DNA of 64,000 nt from Flavobacteriaceae bacterium (GTDB taxonomy: Bacteria; Bacteroidota; Bacteroidia; Flavobacteriales; Flavobacteriaceae), in the NCBI GenBank assembly GCA_947488595.1, contig CANKZI010000004.1:35317-99316 (forward strand), in the 5' to 3' direction. The stretch's first letter is position 1. Every line of letters begins with the position of its first letter. Below, piece after piece: positions 10,678-21,497 of the stretch. Both the position numbers and the translations under genes were made by a program. The notes below the pieces were generated by a model. The model worked only from the letters and a program-made list of their open reading frames with translations, made no database searches and was not told the DNA's origin.

Positions 10678-11100
10678 TTAGCGTCTTGGCAAAACCATAT
10701 TGGTGAGCTTACAAAGCGAAATTAATCTATTTTTTTCGTCGGTAATTTTAATTTCCCACAAATGAATACTACCCCCTCTATGAATAATTCGGGCGGTTCC
10801 TGTAACCGTGCCTTCGCGTTTGCTTCTTAAATGATTGGCAGCAATCTCAATACCGCGCACTTCTTGTTTTTCGGGATTGATAAACATGAGCGATGCCGCA
10901 CTACCAACGCTTTCGGCCAAAGCCACCGTTGCGCCGCCATGGAGCAAACCCATTGGTTGATGAACGCCAGCGTTTACAGGCATCGTCGCTTCCAAGAAAT
11001 CTTCACCTGCGTCTGTATAAGTAATTCCTAAAGTTTCCATTAAAGTATTTTTGGACCAATCATTACACAATTGAAGTACTTTTTCTCTGTCAAATGCCAT
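10678..11100 (-). CDS. PaaI/hotdog-fold thioesterase (possible DHNA-CoA thioesterase)
   Basis: GVHQPMGLLHGGATVALAESVGSAAS...EIAANHLRSKREGTVTGTA; adjacent to menF. Confidence 0.85.
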   Translation of the reverse strand: MAFDREKVLQLCNDWSKNTLMETLGITYTDAGEDFLEATMPVNAGVHQPMGLLHGGATVALAESVGSAASLMFINPEKQEVRGIEIAANHLRSKREGTVTGTARIIHRGGSIHLWEIKITDEKNRLISLCKLTNMVLPRR

Positions 11101-11256
11101 AGTTTTTTTTGTAAAAATAGGAATTTTAAAGAATAGATTGCCGCCATTACACTATAATCTGTTTGTATTCGTTATTTTAAATTTATTTGTTAGCCGAAAA
11201 TTGAAATTTTCAAATTTTCAAATTAATAACTACTTTTACCAAAATTCGAAAAACCA

Positions 11257-12819
11257 ATGCGTACCACCCTATTTTTAATTTTTATCGGAATAATGATTGC
11301 TTTTAGCGCTTGTAGAAGCGATTTTAATTTTGAGTCAAGTACAGGAAATCTAGGTTTTTCAAGAGATACCGTTTATTTGGATACTGTCTTTACTGATATT
11401 GGATCAAGCACTTATACTTTAAAAGTTTACAATAAAAGCGATAATAATATTTCGATTCCAAAAGTACAGTTGGCCAAAGGAGCTGCTTCAAAATACCGTA
11501 TGACTGTTGATGGAATGACTGGTTTAGACGCAGATAATAATGGTTTTGGAGATGGTAAAATCTTTGATAATGTCGAGCTTTTGGCCAAAGACAGTCTGTT
11601 TATTTTTATTGAAACAACGGCTAATATTGCCGATGCCAATCCAACCGATTTTTTATATACCGATCAAATTCAATTTGGTTCGGGCAGCAATTTGCAAAAA
11701 GTCGAATTGGTAACGCTGATTCAAGATGCCTATTTTATTTTTCCGAAACGCAACGAAGGCATTTACGAAGGCGTAGATTTTGGTTTTGACGAGAATGAAA
11801 ATGTCACACAAGTACGAGGACGCAATTTGGAAGCTGAGCATCCTGATAATGGTAATGAATTTGAATGGAACGATGACAAGCCTTATGTCGTTTATGGATA
11901 TGCAGCAGTTCCTACAGATAAAACGCTCAATATCAACGCAGGTGCTCGTGTTCATTTTCATGCCGAATCGGGTATGATTGTGCAAGATGGTGCCACCTTA
12001 AATATCAACGGACTAAAATCGGATACCGAAGCGTTAGAAAAAGAAGTGATTTTTGAAGGTGACCGATTGGAGCCTTTTTATGCCGATGTCCCAGGACAAT
12101 GGGGCTTTGTTTATTTGCGTCAAGGCAGTAGCGCAACTATCGATCATCTTACGCTCAAAAATGCGAGTGTGGGATTGTATGTGCTCAACAATACTGGTAC
12201 TATAAAAATCAAAAACACACAAATTTATGATTGCTCTAATGTGGGTATTTTTGCCATTGCAGCCAATATTACAGGTTTTAATGTTGCAATTAACACAGCT
12301 GGACAAGCCACTTTTGCTGGAACTGTTGGTGGCAATTATGATTTTACGCACTGTACTTTCAATAACAATTGGGCAAGTTCAAGTCAAGTTGCCGTTTTGC
12401 TGAATGATTATTTGGAAGAAAATGATGTAGAAGTGGCTTCCAACACACTAAATGCCAATTTCAAAAATTGTATTATTTATGGTTCAACAAGTGTATCGTT
12501 GCTATTTGACAATTCAAGATCCGATTTTAATACAATTTTTGACCATTGTCTTATCAAATTCAATGATAGCGGTACTACTTTAGCTGGTAATGAATTGTAT
12601 AATTTCATTCGAGATGAACAAAATGGCAATATCAAAAACCAAAATCCTAAATTTTTTGATATCCAGAATAATAACTTGAATATCGACGAAACATCGGCAG
12701 CAAAAGGAAAAGGTAAGTTTAGTTTTTCTGATGGAACTTTAGACTTAAATGGTTTTCCAAGAATAATAGAACCTTCAGATATTGGCGCTTATAATTTTAG
12801 TGTCATTCCAGAAGACTAA
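11257..12819 (+). CDS. Lipoprotein with right-handed parallel beta-helix-like repeats
   Basis: Lipobox-like 'IAFSACRSDF'; 'ARVHFHAESGMIVQDGATLNINGL', 'IDHLTLKNASVGLYVLNNTGTIKIKNTQIYDCSNVGIFA'. Confidence 0.75.
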   Translation: MRTTLFLIFIGIMIAFSACRSDFNFESSTGNLGFSRDTVYLDTVFTDIGSSTYTLKVYNKSDNNISIPKVQLAKGAASKYRMTVDGMTGLDADNNGFGDGKIFDNVELLAKDSLFIFIETTANIADANPTDFLYTDQIQFGSGSNLQKVELVTLIQDAYFIFPKRNEGIYEGVDFGFDENENVTQVRGRNLEAEHPDNGNEFEWNDDKPYVVYGYAAVPTDKTLNINAGARVHFHAESGMIVQDGATLNINGLKSDTEALEKEVIFEGDRLEPFYADVPGQWGFVYLRQGSSATIDHLTLKNASVGLYVLNNTGTIKIKNTQIYDCSNVGIFAIAANITGFNVAINTAGQATFAGTVGGNYDFTHCTFNNNWASSSQVAVLLNDYLEENDVEVASNTLNANFKNCIIYGSTSVSLLFDNSRSDFNTIFDHCLIKFNDSGTTLAGNELYNFIRDEQNGNIKNQNPKFFDIQNNNLNIDETSAAKGKGKFSFSDGTLDLNGFPRIIEPSDIGAYNFSVIPED

Positions 12820-12922
12820 ATTTAAGTTTATTTGCACTAAACCGATGATTATAAACAAATTCTCTGATTTTTAATATAATTTATTGGTCTATCGAATATG
12901 AATTTATGAATATATCAAACCA

Positions 12923-12950
12923 AGGCTATTGTTATCGATAGCCTTTTTTT
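12923..12950 (+). terminator. Intrinsic terminator
   Basis: AGGCTA-TTGTTATCGA-TAGCCT followed by TTTTTTT. Confidence 0.75.
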
Positions 12951-13032
12951 GTTGCATACGATACAATAAACCTGTTTTCCTTAAAGACACAAAAATGTCA
13001 AATATTCACAACAATTAAAATCTCCATTTTTT

Positions 13033-13062
13033 TTGTAGCTCAAGCTTATTAACCTAAATTTG
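13033..13062 (+). promoter_or_regulatory. Bacteroidota-type promoter for purL
   Basis: TTG (13033-13035), 19 nt spacer, TAAATTTG (13055-13062), matches TTG-N17-23-TAnnTTTG; 22 nt before purL ATG. Confidence 0.6.
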
Positions 13063-13084
13063 CACAACTACAAAACACAACACT

Positions 13085-16000
13085 ATGATTTCTTTTTTCG
13101 GGAATAAAAGCAATATTATCTTTGCAGTTCAAACTGAAAACGAACTTTCAACAATTACAATCTCTAAATTAAACTGGCTTTTTGGCAACACCAATAAAAT
13201 AGAAAAATCGATTATCGAAGATTTTTTCGTCGGTCCTCGTGCTGCTATGATTACCCCGTGGAGCACCAATGCAGTCGAGATTACTCAAAATATGGGAATT
13301 CTTGGTATCATTCGTATAGAAGAATTCCATCAAGTTGATGCCAATTTCTTGGATTTTGATCCGATGTTAACTCAAAAATATGAAGGTTTAAACCAAACTA
13401 TTTTCAATGTCAATATCCAACCTGAACCAATCATCGCAATTGACGATATTGCCACTTACAACCAAAAAGAAGGTTTGGCACTCAGCCAAGAAGAAGTTGA
13501 TTATTTAGAAAATTTATCGATAAAATTAAATAGAAAACTAACCGATTCTGAGGTTTTTGGTTTTTCACAAGTCAATTCAGAACATTGCCGACACAAGATT
13601 TTCAATGGAACATTTGTCATTGATGGTGTCGAAAAAGACAGTTCTTTATTCAAAATGATTAAGAAAACTTCGGCTGAAAATCCAAACGGAATTGTTTCTG
13701 CCTACAAAGACAATGTGGCTTTTGTCAAAGGACCAAAAGTGCAGCAATTTGCACCAAAATCTGCCGACAAACCTGATTTTTACGAAACCAAAGATTTTGA
13801 TTCCGTTATTTCGCTTAAAGCCGAAACACATAATTTTCCGACTACAGTCGAACCATTTAATGGTGCAGCAACAGGCTCTGGCGGTGAAATTCGTGACCGA
13901 TTGGCTGGTGGTCAGGGTTCTTTACCGTTGGCAGGAACAGCAGTTTACATGACTTCGTATTCGCGCTTATCAGAAAAAAAACACGATTGGGAAAACGGAA
14001 TGCAAGAGCGAAAATGGTTGTACCAAAAGCCAATGGATATTTTAATAAAAGCGTCTAATGGTGCTTCTGATTTTGGAAACAAGTTTGGACAACCTTTAAT
14101 CACGGGTTCAATTTTAACTTTTGAACACGAAGAAGCACAAAGAAAATTAGGGTACGACAAAGTTATCATGCAAGCAGGTGGCATTGGCTTTGGAAAATTA
14201 GACCAGGCCATTAAGAAAAAACCTGCTGCTGGCGATAAAATTGTGATTTTGGGAGGCGAAAATTATAGAATCGGAATGGGTGGCGCTGCGGTTTCATCTG
14301 CCGATACTGGTGCTTTTAGTTCTGGAATAGAATTGAACGCCATCCAACGTTCCAATCCAGAAATGCAAAAACGAGCTGCCAACGCGATTCGTGCTTTTGT
14401 AGAAAGCGACAACAATACAATCATTTCTATTCATGACCATGGCGCTGGCGGCCACCTGAATTGTTTGTCAGAATTGATTGAAGAAACCGGTGGTGCAATC
14501 GATTTGGACCAATTACCAGTTGGTGATCCAACACTTTCTGCTAAAGAGATTATTGGCAACGAATCGCAAGAACGCATGGGATTGGTTATTGGTAAAGAAA
14601 ATATCGAATTGCTTCAAAAAATTGCCGACCGAGAACGAGCACCAATGTACCAGGTGGGCGACGTTACCAACAACCATCGTTTTACTTTTGAATCCAAAAC
14701 AACTGGTGCCAAACCCATGGATTTTGCTTTAGAAGATATGTTTGGAAGCGCACCAAAAGTAATTATGAACGATAAAAATATCGTACGTAATTATAATGAA
14801 ATCGCTTATAATCAAAACAATATACACGATTACCTCAATCAAATTTTAAAATTAGAAGCAGTTGGCTGTAAAGATTGGCTGACCAATAAGGTGGATCGTT
14901 GTGTGGGCGGGAAAGTCGCAAAACAACAATGTGTTGGTCCGTTGCAATTGCCTTTGAACAATGTAGGTGTGATGGCTTTGGATTATTTAGGAAAAGAAGG
15001 CGTAGCAACTTCAATTGGTCATGCGCCAATTAGTGCTTTGATTGATCCCGTTGCAGGAAGCCGCAATGCCATTGGCGAAGCATTATCCAATATTATTTTT
15101 GCACCAATAAAAGATGGAATCAAAGGCGTTTCATTGTCGGCCAATTGGATGTGGGCATGCAAAAATGAAGGTGAAGACGCGCGCTTGTATCAAGCTGTAA
15201 AAGGTTGCTCCGATTTTGCAATTGAATTGGGTATCAATATTCCAACTGGAAAAGATTCGCTTTCGATGAAACAAAAATATCCTGACGGCGAGGTTATTGC
15301 GCCAGGGACCGTAATCATTTCTGCTGGTGGCAATTGTTCCGACATAACTAAAGTTATTGAACCGGTTTTGCAACATGGCGGTGGCTCGATTTATTATATC
15401 AATCTTTCACAAGATAAGTTCAAGCTTGGCGGTACTTCTTTTGCACAAGTTTTAAATACAATTGGTAACGAAACACCAACAATAAAAGATGCAAATTTCT
15501 TTAAAAACGCTTTTAATACAATTCAAAAATTAATTTTAGACGATCATATTGTTGCTGGACATGATATTGGAAGTGGAGGGTTGATTACAACTTTATTAGA
15601 ATTGTGTTTTTCAAATCACCATTTAGGTGCCAAAATTTCGTTAGCTGCTTTTGAAGAAAAAGATATGGTGAAGATTTTATTTTCTGAAAACATCGGATTG
15701 GTACTTCAGTCAAACGAAGATACTGTTTTTGAAAAAGCACTAAATGGAATTGAATTTTTTAAAATAGGAACCGTTACTAATTCCGGGTCATTAGTCATTG
15801 ATAGTTTAACTTTTGATATTGCGACTTTAAGAAAAACTTGGTTTGAAACCTCCTTCCTACTCGACCAAAAACAATCCAAAAATAACAAGGCACAAGAAAG
15901 ATTGGATCATTTTGACCAACACCTTTTACAATACCAGTTTCCAAATCATTTTGTAGGTGATAAACCAATTGTCGATTTTTCGAAACCACGTCCAAAAGCA

Positions 16001-16735
16001 GCCATTATTCGAGAAAAGGGTAGCAATTCAGAGCGTGAAATGGCAAACGCCATGTACTTGGCTGGATTTGATGTCAAAGATGTGCACATGACCGATTTGA
16101 TTTCGGGACGTGAAAATTTAGAAGACATTCAGTTTATTGGCGCGGTTGGCGGATTTTCTAATTCAGATGTTTTGGGATCTGCTAAAGGTTGGGCCGGAGC
16201 TTTTTTATACAACGAAAAAGCAAAAACAGCTTTGGATAATTTCTTCAAACGAAAAGACACACTTTCGGTCGGAATTTGCAATGGTTGTCAGTTGTTTATG
16301 GAATTGGAAGTCATCAATCCAGAACACGAAATACACGGAAAAATGTTGCACAATGACAGTCAAAAACACGAAAGTATTTTTACTTCGGTAATTATCCAAG
16401 ATAATAATTCGGTTATGTTAAAAACATTAGCCGGAAGCACCTTAGGTGTTTGGGTTTCTCATGGCGAAGGAAAATTTAATTTACCTATGCCCGAAGAAAA
16501 TTACAACATCGTTTCTAAATATGCGTATGAAAGTTATCCTGCCAATCCAAATGGTTCTGACTACAATACTGCGATGCTATGTGATACAACAGGCCGTCAT
16601 TTGGTTATGATGCCGCACATAGAGCGTTCAACTTTTCCATGGAATTGGGCTTATTATCCAAAAGATCGAGATGATAAAGTATCGCCTTGGTTAGAAGCAT
16701 TTGTCAATGCTCGGATTTGGGTGGAACAATTTTAA
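13085..16735 (+). CDS. purL: Phosphoribosylformylglycinamidine synthase
   Basis: 1216 aa, FGAM synthase and C-terminal GATase domain (SVGICNGCQLFMEL), SEHCRHKIF, ETHNFPTTVEPFNGAATGSGGEIRD. Confidence 0.97.
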   Translation: MISFFGNKSNIIFAVQTENELSTITISKLNWLFGNTNKIEKSIIEDFFVGPRAAMITPWSTNAVEITQNMGILGIIRIEEFHQVDANFLDFDPMLTQKYEGLNQTIFNVNIQPEPIIAIDDIATYNQKEGLALSQEEVDYLENLSIKLNRKLTDSEVFGFSQVNSEHCRHKIFNGTFVIDGVEKDSSLFKMIKKTSAENPNGIVSAYKDNVAFVKGPKVQQFAPKSADKPDFYETKDFDSVISLKAETHNFPTTVEPFNGAATGSGGEIRDRLAGGQGSLPLAGTAVYMTSYSRLSEKKHDWENGMQERKWLYQKPMDILIKASNGASDFGNKFGQPLITGSILTFEHEEAQRKLGYDKVIMQAGGIGFGKLDQAIKKKPAAGDKIVILGGENYRIGMGGAAVSSADTGAFSSGIELNAIQRSNPEMQKRAANAIRAFVESDNNTIISIHDHGAGGHLNCLSELIEETGGAIDLDQLPVGDPTLSAKEIIGNESQERMGLVIGKENIELLQKIADRERAPMYQVGDVTNNHRFTFESKTTGAKPMDFALEDMFGSAPKVIMNDKNIVRNYNEIAYNQNNIHDYLNQILKLEAVGCKDWLTNKVDRCVGGKVAKQQCVGPLQLPLNNVGVMALDYLGKEGVATSIGHAPISALIDPVAGSRNAIGEALSNIIFAPIKDGIKGVSLSANWMWACKNEGEDARLYQAVKGCSDFAIELGINIPTGKDSLSMKQKYPDGEVIAPGTVIISAGGNCSDITKVIEPVLQHGGGSIYYINLSQDKFKLGGTSFAQVLNTIGNETPTIKDANFFKNAFNTIQKLILDDHIVAGHDIGSGGLITTLLELCFSNHHLGAKISLAAFEEKDMVKILFSENIGLVLQSNEDTVFEKALNGIEFFKIGTVTNSGSLVIDSLTFDIATLRKTWFETSFLLDQKQSKNNKAQERLDHFDQHLLQYQFPNHFVGDKPIVDFSKPRPKAAIIREKGSNSEREMANAMYLAGFDVKDVHMTDLISGRENLEDIQFIGAVGGFSNSDVLGSAKGWAGAFLYNEKAKTALDNFFKRKDTLSVGICNGCQLFMELEVINPEHEIHGKMLHNDSQKHESIFTSVIIQDNNSVMLKTLAGSTLGVWVSHGEGKFNLPMPEENYNIVSKYAYESYPANPNGSDYNTAMLCDTTGRHLVMMPHIERSTFPWNWAYYPKDRDDKVSPWLEAFVNARIWVEQF

Positions 16736-16853
16736 TTTATGAAAAAATGTACAAAACCACAATTTTTTTTAAATGTAAAGTATCAGAACACTTCAGTTTT
16801 GCATGAATGATGATTGACAAATCCTAAACTAAGATTTTTAAACAAGGAAAATA

Positions 16854-19800
16854 CTATTTCTTATAATGCTTTCTGTATTTTGGATAAGTGATTGCTCCAA
16901 TAACTACAATTGCTACAATACTTTGCCAAATCCAGCTCAATGACTTTGCTTCGCCGCTAGCGTAGGAATGCAATCCAGTAAGGTGAAAATTCACTCCGTA
17001 ATAGGTGAACAAAATCGATAAAAAAGCAAACATACTCATCAAATTAAAAATCCACTTGTTGCGCATAGCAGGAACAAATCGCATGTGAATCACAAATGCA
17101 TAAACCATAATACTGATCAAAGCCCAAGTTTCTTTTGGATCCCAACCCCAATAACGTCCCCAACTTTCGTTGGCCCATTGTCCGCCTAGAAAATTTCCAA
17201 TGGTCAACATAACCAATCCAATAGTCAAAGCCATTTCGTTGATATAGGTGATTTCTTGAATATTCAAATTCATTTTTTCTTTGTTCTTTTCGTTCGTAAA
17301 AAACATCAAAAGCAGGGCTACGAAACCTAAAATCATGCCCAACGCAAAGGGTCCATAACTGGCTACAATTACAGCAACGTGAATCATCAACCAATAAGAA
17401 TTTAAAACTGGAACCAAATTCGCAATTTCTGGATCAACCCAATTGGCATAGGCCGCCATCAAAATAATTGAAGTAACAAATGCCGAAGCTGCGACTGTGA
17501 GTTTTGATTTTTTATCGAAAGCCAAGCCAAAAAACATCGTTGCCCAAGCCACATAAACAATGGCTTCATAAGCATTACTCCATGGCGCATGGCCCGAAAT
17601 ATACCAACGTGAAATCAATCCAATGGTATGCAAAACAAACAACACGACGATGACTATATGCATGAAATTTACTAAAAACTTAATGATTTTGCCTTCTTTA
17701 AAAATGCGCAAAATCACAAAAAACAGCATTATAATTCCGGAGAAAAGATATAAAAAGAATAGATTTTTAAAAATATTGAGTTTGTTGTACAATATTTCAG
17801 AAGAAATTTTGTCTTCGCTTGGCATTACTTTTTCGCCGTATTTTTTTTGAAATTTTTTAATGCCGTCAAGGTAAAAATCGGCATCTTTATAATTATTTTT
17901 TAAAGCAGCATTTGAAAGGGAATTGAAATAAATCGGAAAAATTTGTCTCGTAAAAATTGAATCCATTCCCTTTAATCCTGCACTTCCCAGCTCAGGATAG
18001 GAAACCCATTTGTTATTTTTGTCATTAGGAATCGGGAAAATTTTGAGAATACTTCCAAAAAGTGCCGAATTCATCAAATTGACTTTTTTATCAGTTTCAA
18101 CGAAATCTTTTTCAAACTGATTGGGATTCGCCGCTTTATAAGCTTGGTCAAGGTATTTGGACAATTTGTAGTTCCCTTTTTCATCAAAAAAGTTTATAAA
18201 ACGGGCAAATTTTTGTCCTGCTGGAATACCAATAATTTTTCGGATACTATCATTTCCTTTATTGATATAAATCAAAGGCACTTCATACCATACATTGGGA
18301 AATTGTGACATCGATAGAAATACTTGATCGGCATTCATCTCTTTGTACTTATCTGAATGGCTTACTTTTCGGAGCAATTCAGATGAAAAAGTATTTACAG
18401 GTTTCATGCGCCCGCCAGCATCTTGAATGATAATTCTTCCAAATTGTTTGGCGTGATTTTCATTTACTTTATATTTTTCGAGCAAAGAATCTATCGCTTT
18501 TTCTGTCGGTGCTTGGACTTTGTGGGTTTGAGAGAAACCATTTAAGGCAAACAATACCAACATAATAGTTGTTAATTTGGCTTTTTTTGACTGTACATTC
18601 TTAAGTTTTCGTTTGATATCTGCAAAACGAGAATGCTTGGTAAACATAATTGCCATCATTCCGAAAAACAACATAAAATAACCAATGTAGGTAATATTTG
18701 TTCCCCAAAAATCGTGATTTACAGACAGGACAGTACCTTTTTCATCTTCATCAAATGATGCTTGAAAAAGCCGGTAACCTTTGTAATCTAAAATATTATT
18801 CATAAAAATCCGAGCATCAAATTTTTCTTTACCATCAAGAACGGTAACTTTACTTTCGAAAGAAGAATAGCTTTTTTCGGTTCCAGGATATTTTTGGGCT
18901 ATAAAATCATTGAGTTGAACATTAAAAGGTGTTGTATAAACTTTACTGCCAAAGAAAAGCGTATATTCCAAACTGCCTAATTTAAAAGACTGCGGTTCAC
19001 CCATTTTTCCTTTAGAGCCAATCAAAGTAACTACTTTTTCTTTGCCTTCGGCCAAGACTTTTACAATCAAAACATCATCGGTTTTCTTATCGAGATAATC
19101 GTTATTCGAAATATATTCTTGTACACCTTCAATTGCTGGATCCGGAAAAACAAATTGTGCACCGCCCATATTATATAACGAACGCATCATCAATGGTTCT
19201 TGCACATCTTTTGTAACAGTGCCTTTAAACTGGTCCGCCATACGCATAAAATCGCCATCAAAAGGCGACTGAATCGAATAAATATTATCTTCAATTTTGA
19301 TATTAATCGCGCCTTGTGTAAACTTATTCAATGAAAAAAGTACATTGTGAATATTAACAACTTCGCCCGATTTTAAAAAATGTTCATGACGCTCTCCTCC
19401 ACCCGATTCTACCATTTTTAAATACAAATCACCGCCTTTTTGTTTTTTAATTCCTGGTTTTCCGTTCATTATATACTCAACATATTGAACTTCAAACGGG
19501 ATATTGTCAAAATTATCTTTTATCGAAAAATGGTTATTCGTAACTGGCGAAACTAATAGAGGCTTTTCTTTGGTTTTTCGTTTCATACCGCCTTTAAATT
19601 CGCCATCAACAAATAAAGTAAGATAGGTTTTATCTGAAAAAATTTGATTTGATGTAGCATTTTCACGGATTGGCATCACACCTTCAAAACTAATATAACG
19701 CGTAATAAAGGCACCAACAAGAATAAAGATGAAAGACAAATGCAAAATCAAAGTTGCCCATTTTTCTTTTTTATACAATTGATATCGCCTGATATTGCCC

Positions 19801-20000
19801 AAAAAATTAATCAGAAAAAACAAATGAATTGCCTCAAACCACCATGCATTATAAACCAAAATTCTAGCAGTATCGGTGTTGTATGCGCTTTCTATAAAAG
19901 TACCCGCTCCCATCGCAACAGCATAAAAAACAAATAAAAAAGCCATTAAACGTGTCGAAAAAAAGAAGGAGGCCAAAAGCGAAAGTATCTTATTATCCAT
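16854..20000 (-). CDS. ccsBA: Cytochrome c biogenesis protein, ResB-CcsA fusion
   Basis: 1048 aa; N-terminal ResB-like region, C-terminal CcsA with 'GRYWGWDPKETWALISIMVYAFVIHMR' WWD-type motif. Confidence 0.92.
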   Translation of the reverse strand: MDNKILSLLASFFFSTRLMAFLFVFYAVAMGAGTFIESAYNTDTARILVYNAWWFEAIHLFFLINFLGNIRRYQLYKKEKWATLILHLSFIFILVGAFITRYISFEGVMPIRENATSNQIFSDKTYLTLFVDGEFKGGMKRKTKEKPLLVSPVTNNHFSIKDNFDNIPFEVQYVEYIMNGKPGIKKQKGGDLYLKMVESGGGERHEHFLKSGEVVNIHNVLFSLNKFTQGAINIKIEDNIYSIQSPFDGDFMRMADQFKGTVTKDVQEPLMMRSLYNMGGAQFVFPDPAIEGVQEYISNNDYLDKKTDDVLIVKVLAEGKEKVVTLIGSKGKMGEPQSFKLGSLEYTLFFGSKVYTTPFNVQLNDFIAQKYPGTEKSYSSFESKVTVLDGKEKFDARIFMNNILDYKGYRLFQASFDEDEKGTVLSVNHDFWGTNITYIGYFMLFFGMMAIMFTKHSRFADIKRKLKNVQSKKAKLTTIMLVLFALNGFSQTHKVQAPTEKAIDSLLEKYKVNENHAKQFGRIIIQDAGGRMKPVNTFSSELLRKVSHSDKYKEMNADQVFLSMSQFPNVWYEVPLIYINKGNDSIRKIIGIPAGQKFARFINFFDEKGNYKLSKYLDQAYKAANPNQFEKDFVETDKKVNLMNSALFGSILKIFPIPNDKNNKWVSYPELGSAGLKGMDSIFTRQIFPIYFNSLSNAALKNNYKDADFYLDGIKKFQKKYGEKVMPSEDKISSEILYNKLNIFKNLFFLYLFSGIIMLFFVILRIFKEGKIIKFLVNFMHIVIVVLFVLHTIGLISRWYISGHAPWSNAYEAIVYVAWATMFFGLAFDKKSKLTVAASAFVTSIILMAAYANWVDPEIANLVPVLNSYWLMIHVAVIVASYGPFALGMILGFVALLLMFFTNEKNKEKMNLNIQEITYINEMALTIGLVMLTIGNFLGGQWANESWGRYWGWDPKETWALISIMVYAFVIHMRFVPAMRNKWIFNLMSMFAFLSILFTYYGVNFHLTGLHSYASGEAKSLSWIWQSIVAIVVIGAITYPKYRKHYKK

Positions 20001-20149
20001 TAGGGTGGAATTTGATTTTTAGTGGTGCAAAAATACGTAAAAATGTTAGGAATTTAGAATTTATAATGTTCCACTATTCTTAAAAAAAAGATAAAAATTT
20101 ATTTGCCCTTTTGCAGAAATTAAAATCATTTTTTGAATAAATTAGCCAA

Positions 20150-20911
20150 ATGATTACTATCACAATTTTAGGTGCTGGAAATGTAGCGCAACATTTGATA
20201 AATGCCTTTGCAACGGCCGAAAATTTGTCGGTTGTTCAAGTCTATTCAAGACAAAAAAATAACACATTAGTCTTGCCAGAATTGGTTAAAATTACCAATG
20301 ATCTCAATGATTTAATTGCAGCTGATGTATATATTATTGCCGTTTCAGATCATGCAATAGCCGAAGTTGCATCGGAATTACCTTTTAAAAACCGCTTGGT
20401 TGTGCATACTTCCGGTAGTGTCGCTTTGGACGCTTTGGACGATGGTAATCGAAAAGGCGTTTTTTATCCGTTACAGACTTTTACGAAAAATAAAGCGATT
20501 GATTTTAGCAACATTCCGATTTGTCTGGAAGCACAATTTAGTGCCGATTATCAGTTGTTGGAGCAAGTGGCCAAAGCACTTTCGAATTTTGTTTTTGCAA
20601 TCAATTCGGAGCAGCGCAAAACCTTGCATGTAGCAGCCGTTTTTGTAAATAATTTTGTGAACGAATTATACCGAATAGGAAGCGAAATTTGTGAAGAAAA
20701 CCAAATTCCGTTTGAAATACTACAACCACTTATTAAAGAAACGGCCGAAAAAATAATGAGTCTTTCACCTAATGAAGCACAAACAGGTCCTGCAAAAAGA
20801 GTTGATCTTAAAACCATTAGTGCCCATTTGGATTTTATATCCGATGGCAATCAAAAGACAATTTATGAAGTATTAACCCAATCAATTTTACAAAATGCCA
20901 AAAAGTTATAA
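20150..20911 (+). CDS. Rossmann-like + DUF2520 domain protein
   Basis: ITILGAGNVAQHLINAF...YIIAVSDHAIAEVA...VVHTSGSVALDAL...GVFYPLQTFTK. Confidence 0.88.
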   Translation: MITITILGAGNVAQHLINAFATAENLSVVQVYSRQKNNTLVLPELVKITNDLNDLIAADVYIIAVSDHAIAEVASELPFKNRLVVHTSGSVALDALDDGNRKGVFYPLQTFTKNKAIDFSNIPICLEAQFSADYQLLEQVAKALSNFVFAINSEQRKTLHVAAVFVNNFVNELYRIGSEICEENQIPFEILQPLIKETAEKIMSLSPNEAQTGPAKRVDLKTISAHLDFISDGNQKTIYEVLTQSILQNAKKL

Positions 20912-20918
20912 AGAAATA

Positions 20919-21422
20919 ATGAATACCATCACCACTTTTATTTTGGATGTAGATGGTGTGCTTACAGACAGTTCGGTGCACATCACACCCACGGGCGATA
21001 TGCTTCGGATTATGAATATTCGTGACGGATTTGCAATGAAAGCGGCTATCGAAAGTGGATACAATGTTTGTATTATTTCTGGTGGAAGCAATGAAGGTGT
21101 GCGCATCAGGTTACGAAATTTGGGTTTGACCGATATTTATTTGGCGTCTTCTAACAAAGTTGAAACTTTTAAAGAATATACCGAATTATACCAAATTAAT
21201 ACTGAACAAGTACTTTATATGGGCGATGACATTCCGGATTATCATGTCATGAAATTGGTCGGATTACCAACTTGTCCGCAAGATGCAAGCCCCGAAATTA
21301 AAGCCATTTCAAATTATATTTCACACAAAAATGGCGGGAAAGGTGCCGTTAGAGATGTTATAGAACAAGTAATGCGTGTACAAGGAAAATGGAATATTTA
21401 TTTTGACGGAAAACATGATTAG
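20919..21422 (+). CDS. KdsC-like HAD phosphatase (3-deoxy-manno-octulosonate-8-phosphatase family)
   Basis: FILDVDGVLTDSSVHITPTGDMLRIMNIRDGFAMKAA...YMGDDIPDYHVMKLVG; ORF track start 20895 overlaps previous gene, M at 20919 more likely. Confidence 0.87.
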   Translation: MNTITTFILDVDGVLTDSSVHITPTGDMLRIMNIRDGFAMKAAIESGYNVCIISGGSNEGVRIRLRNLGLTDIYLASSNKVETFKEYTELYQINTEQVLYMGDDIPDYHVMKLVGLPTCPQDASPEIKAISNYISHKNGGKGAVRDVIEQVMRVQGKWNIYFDGKHD

Positions 21423-21472
21423 TAGCTAGAATTCGCGCAGTAAAAGGCGGTAATCGGTCAATAAAAAAAACG

Positions 21473-21480
21473 TATCTTTG
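21473..21480 (+). promoter_or_regulatory. Putative -7 element (TATCTTTG)
   Basis: TAnnTTTG match 18 nt before the rRNA methyltransferase ATG; no clear TTG -33. Confidence 0.4.
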
Positions 21481-21497
21481 CGCCTCAATTAAAGATA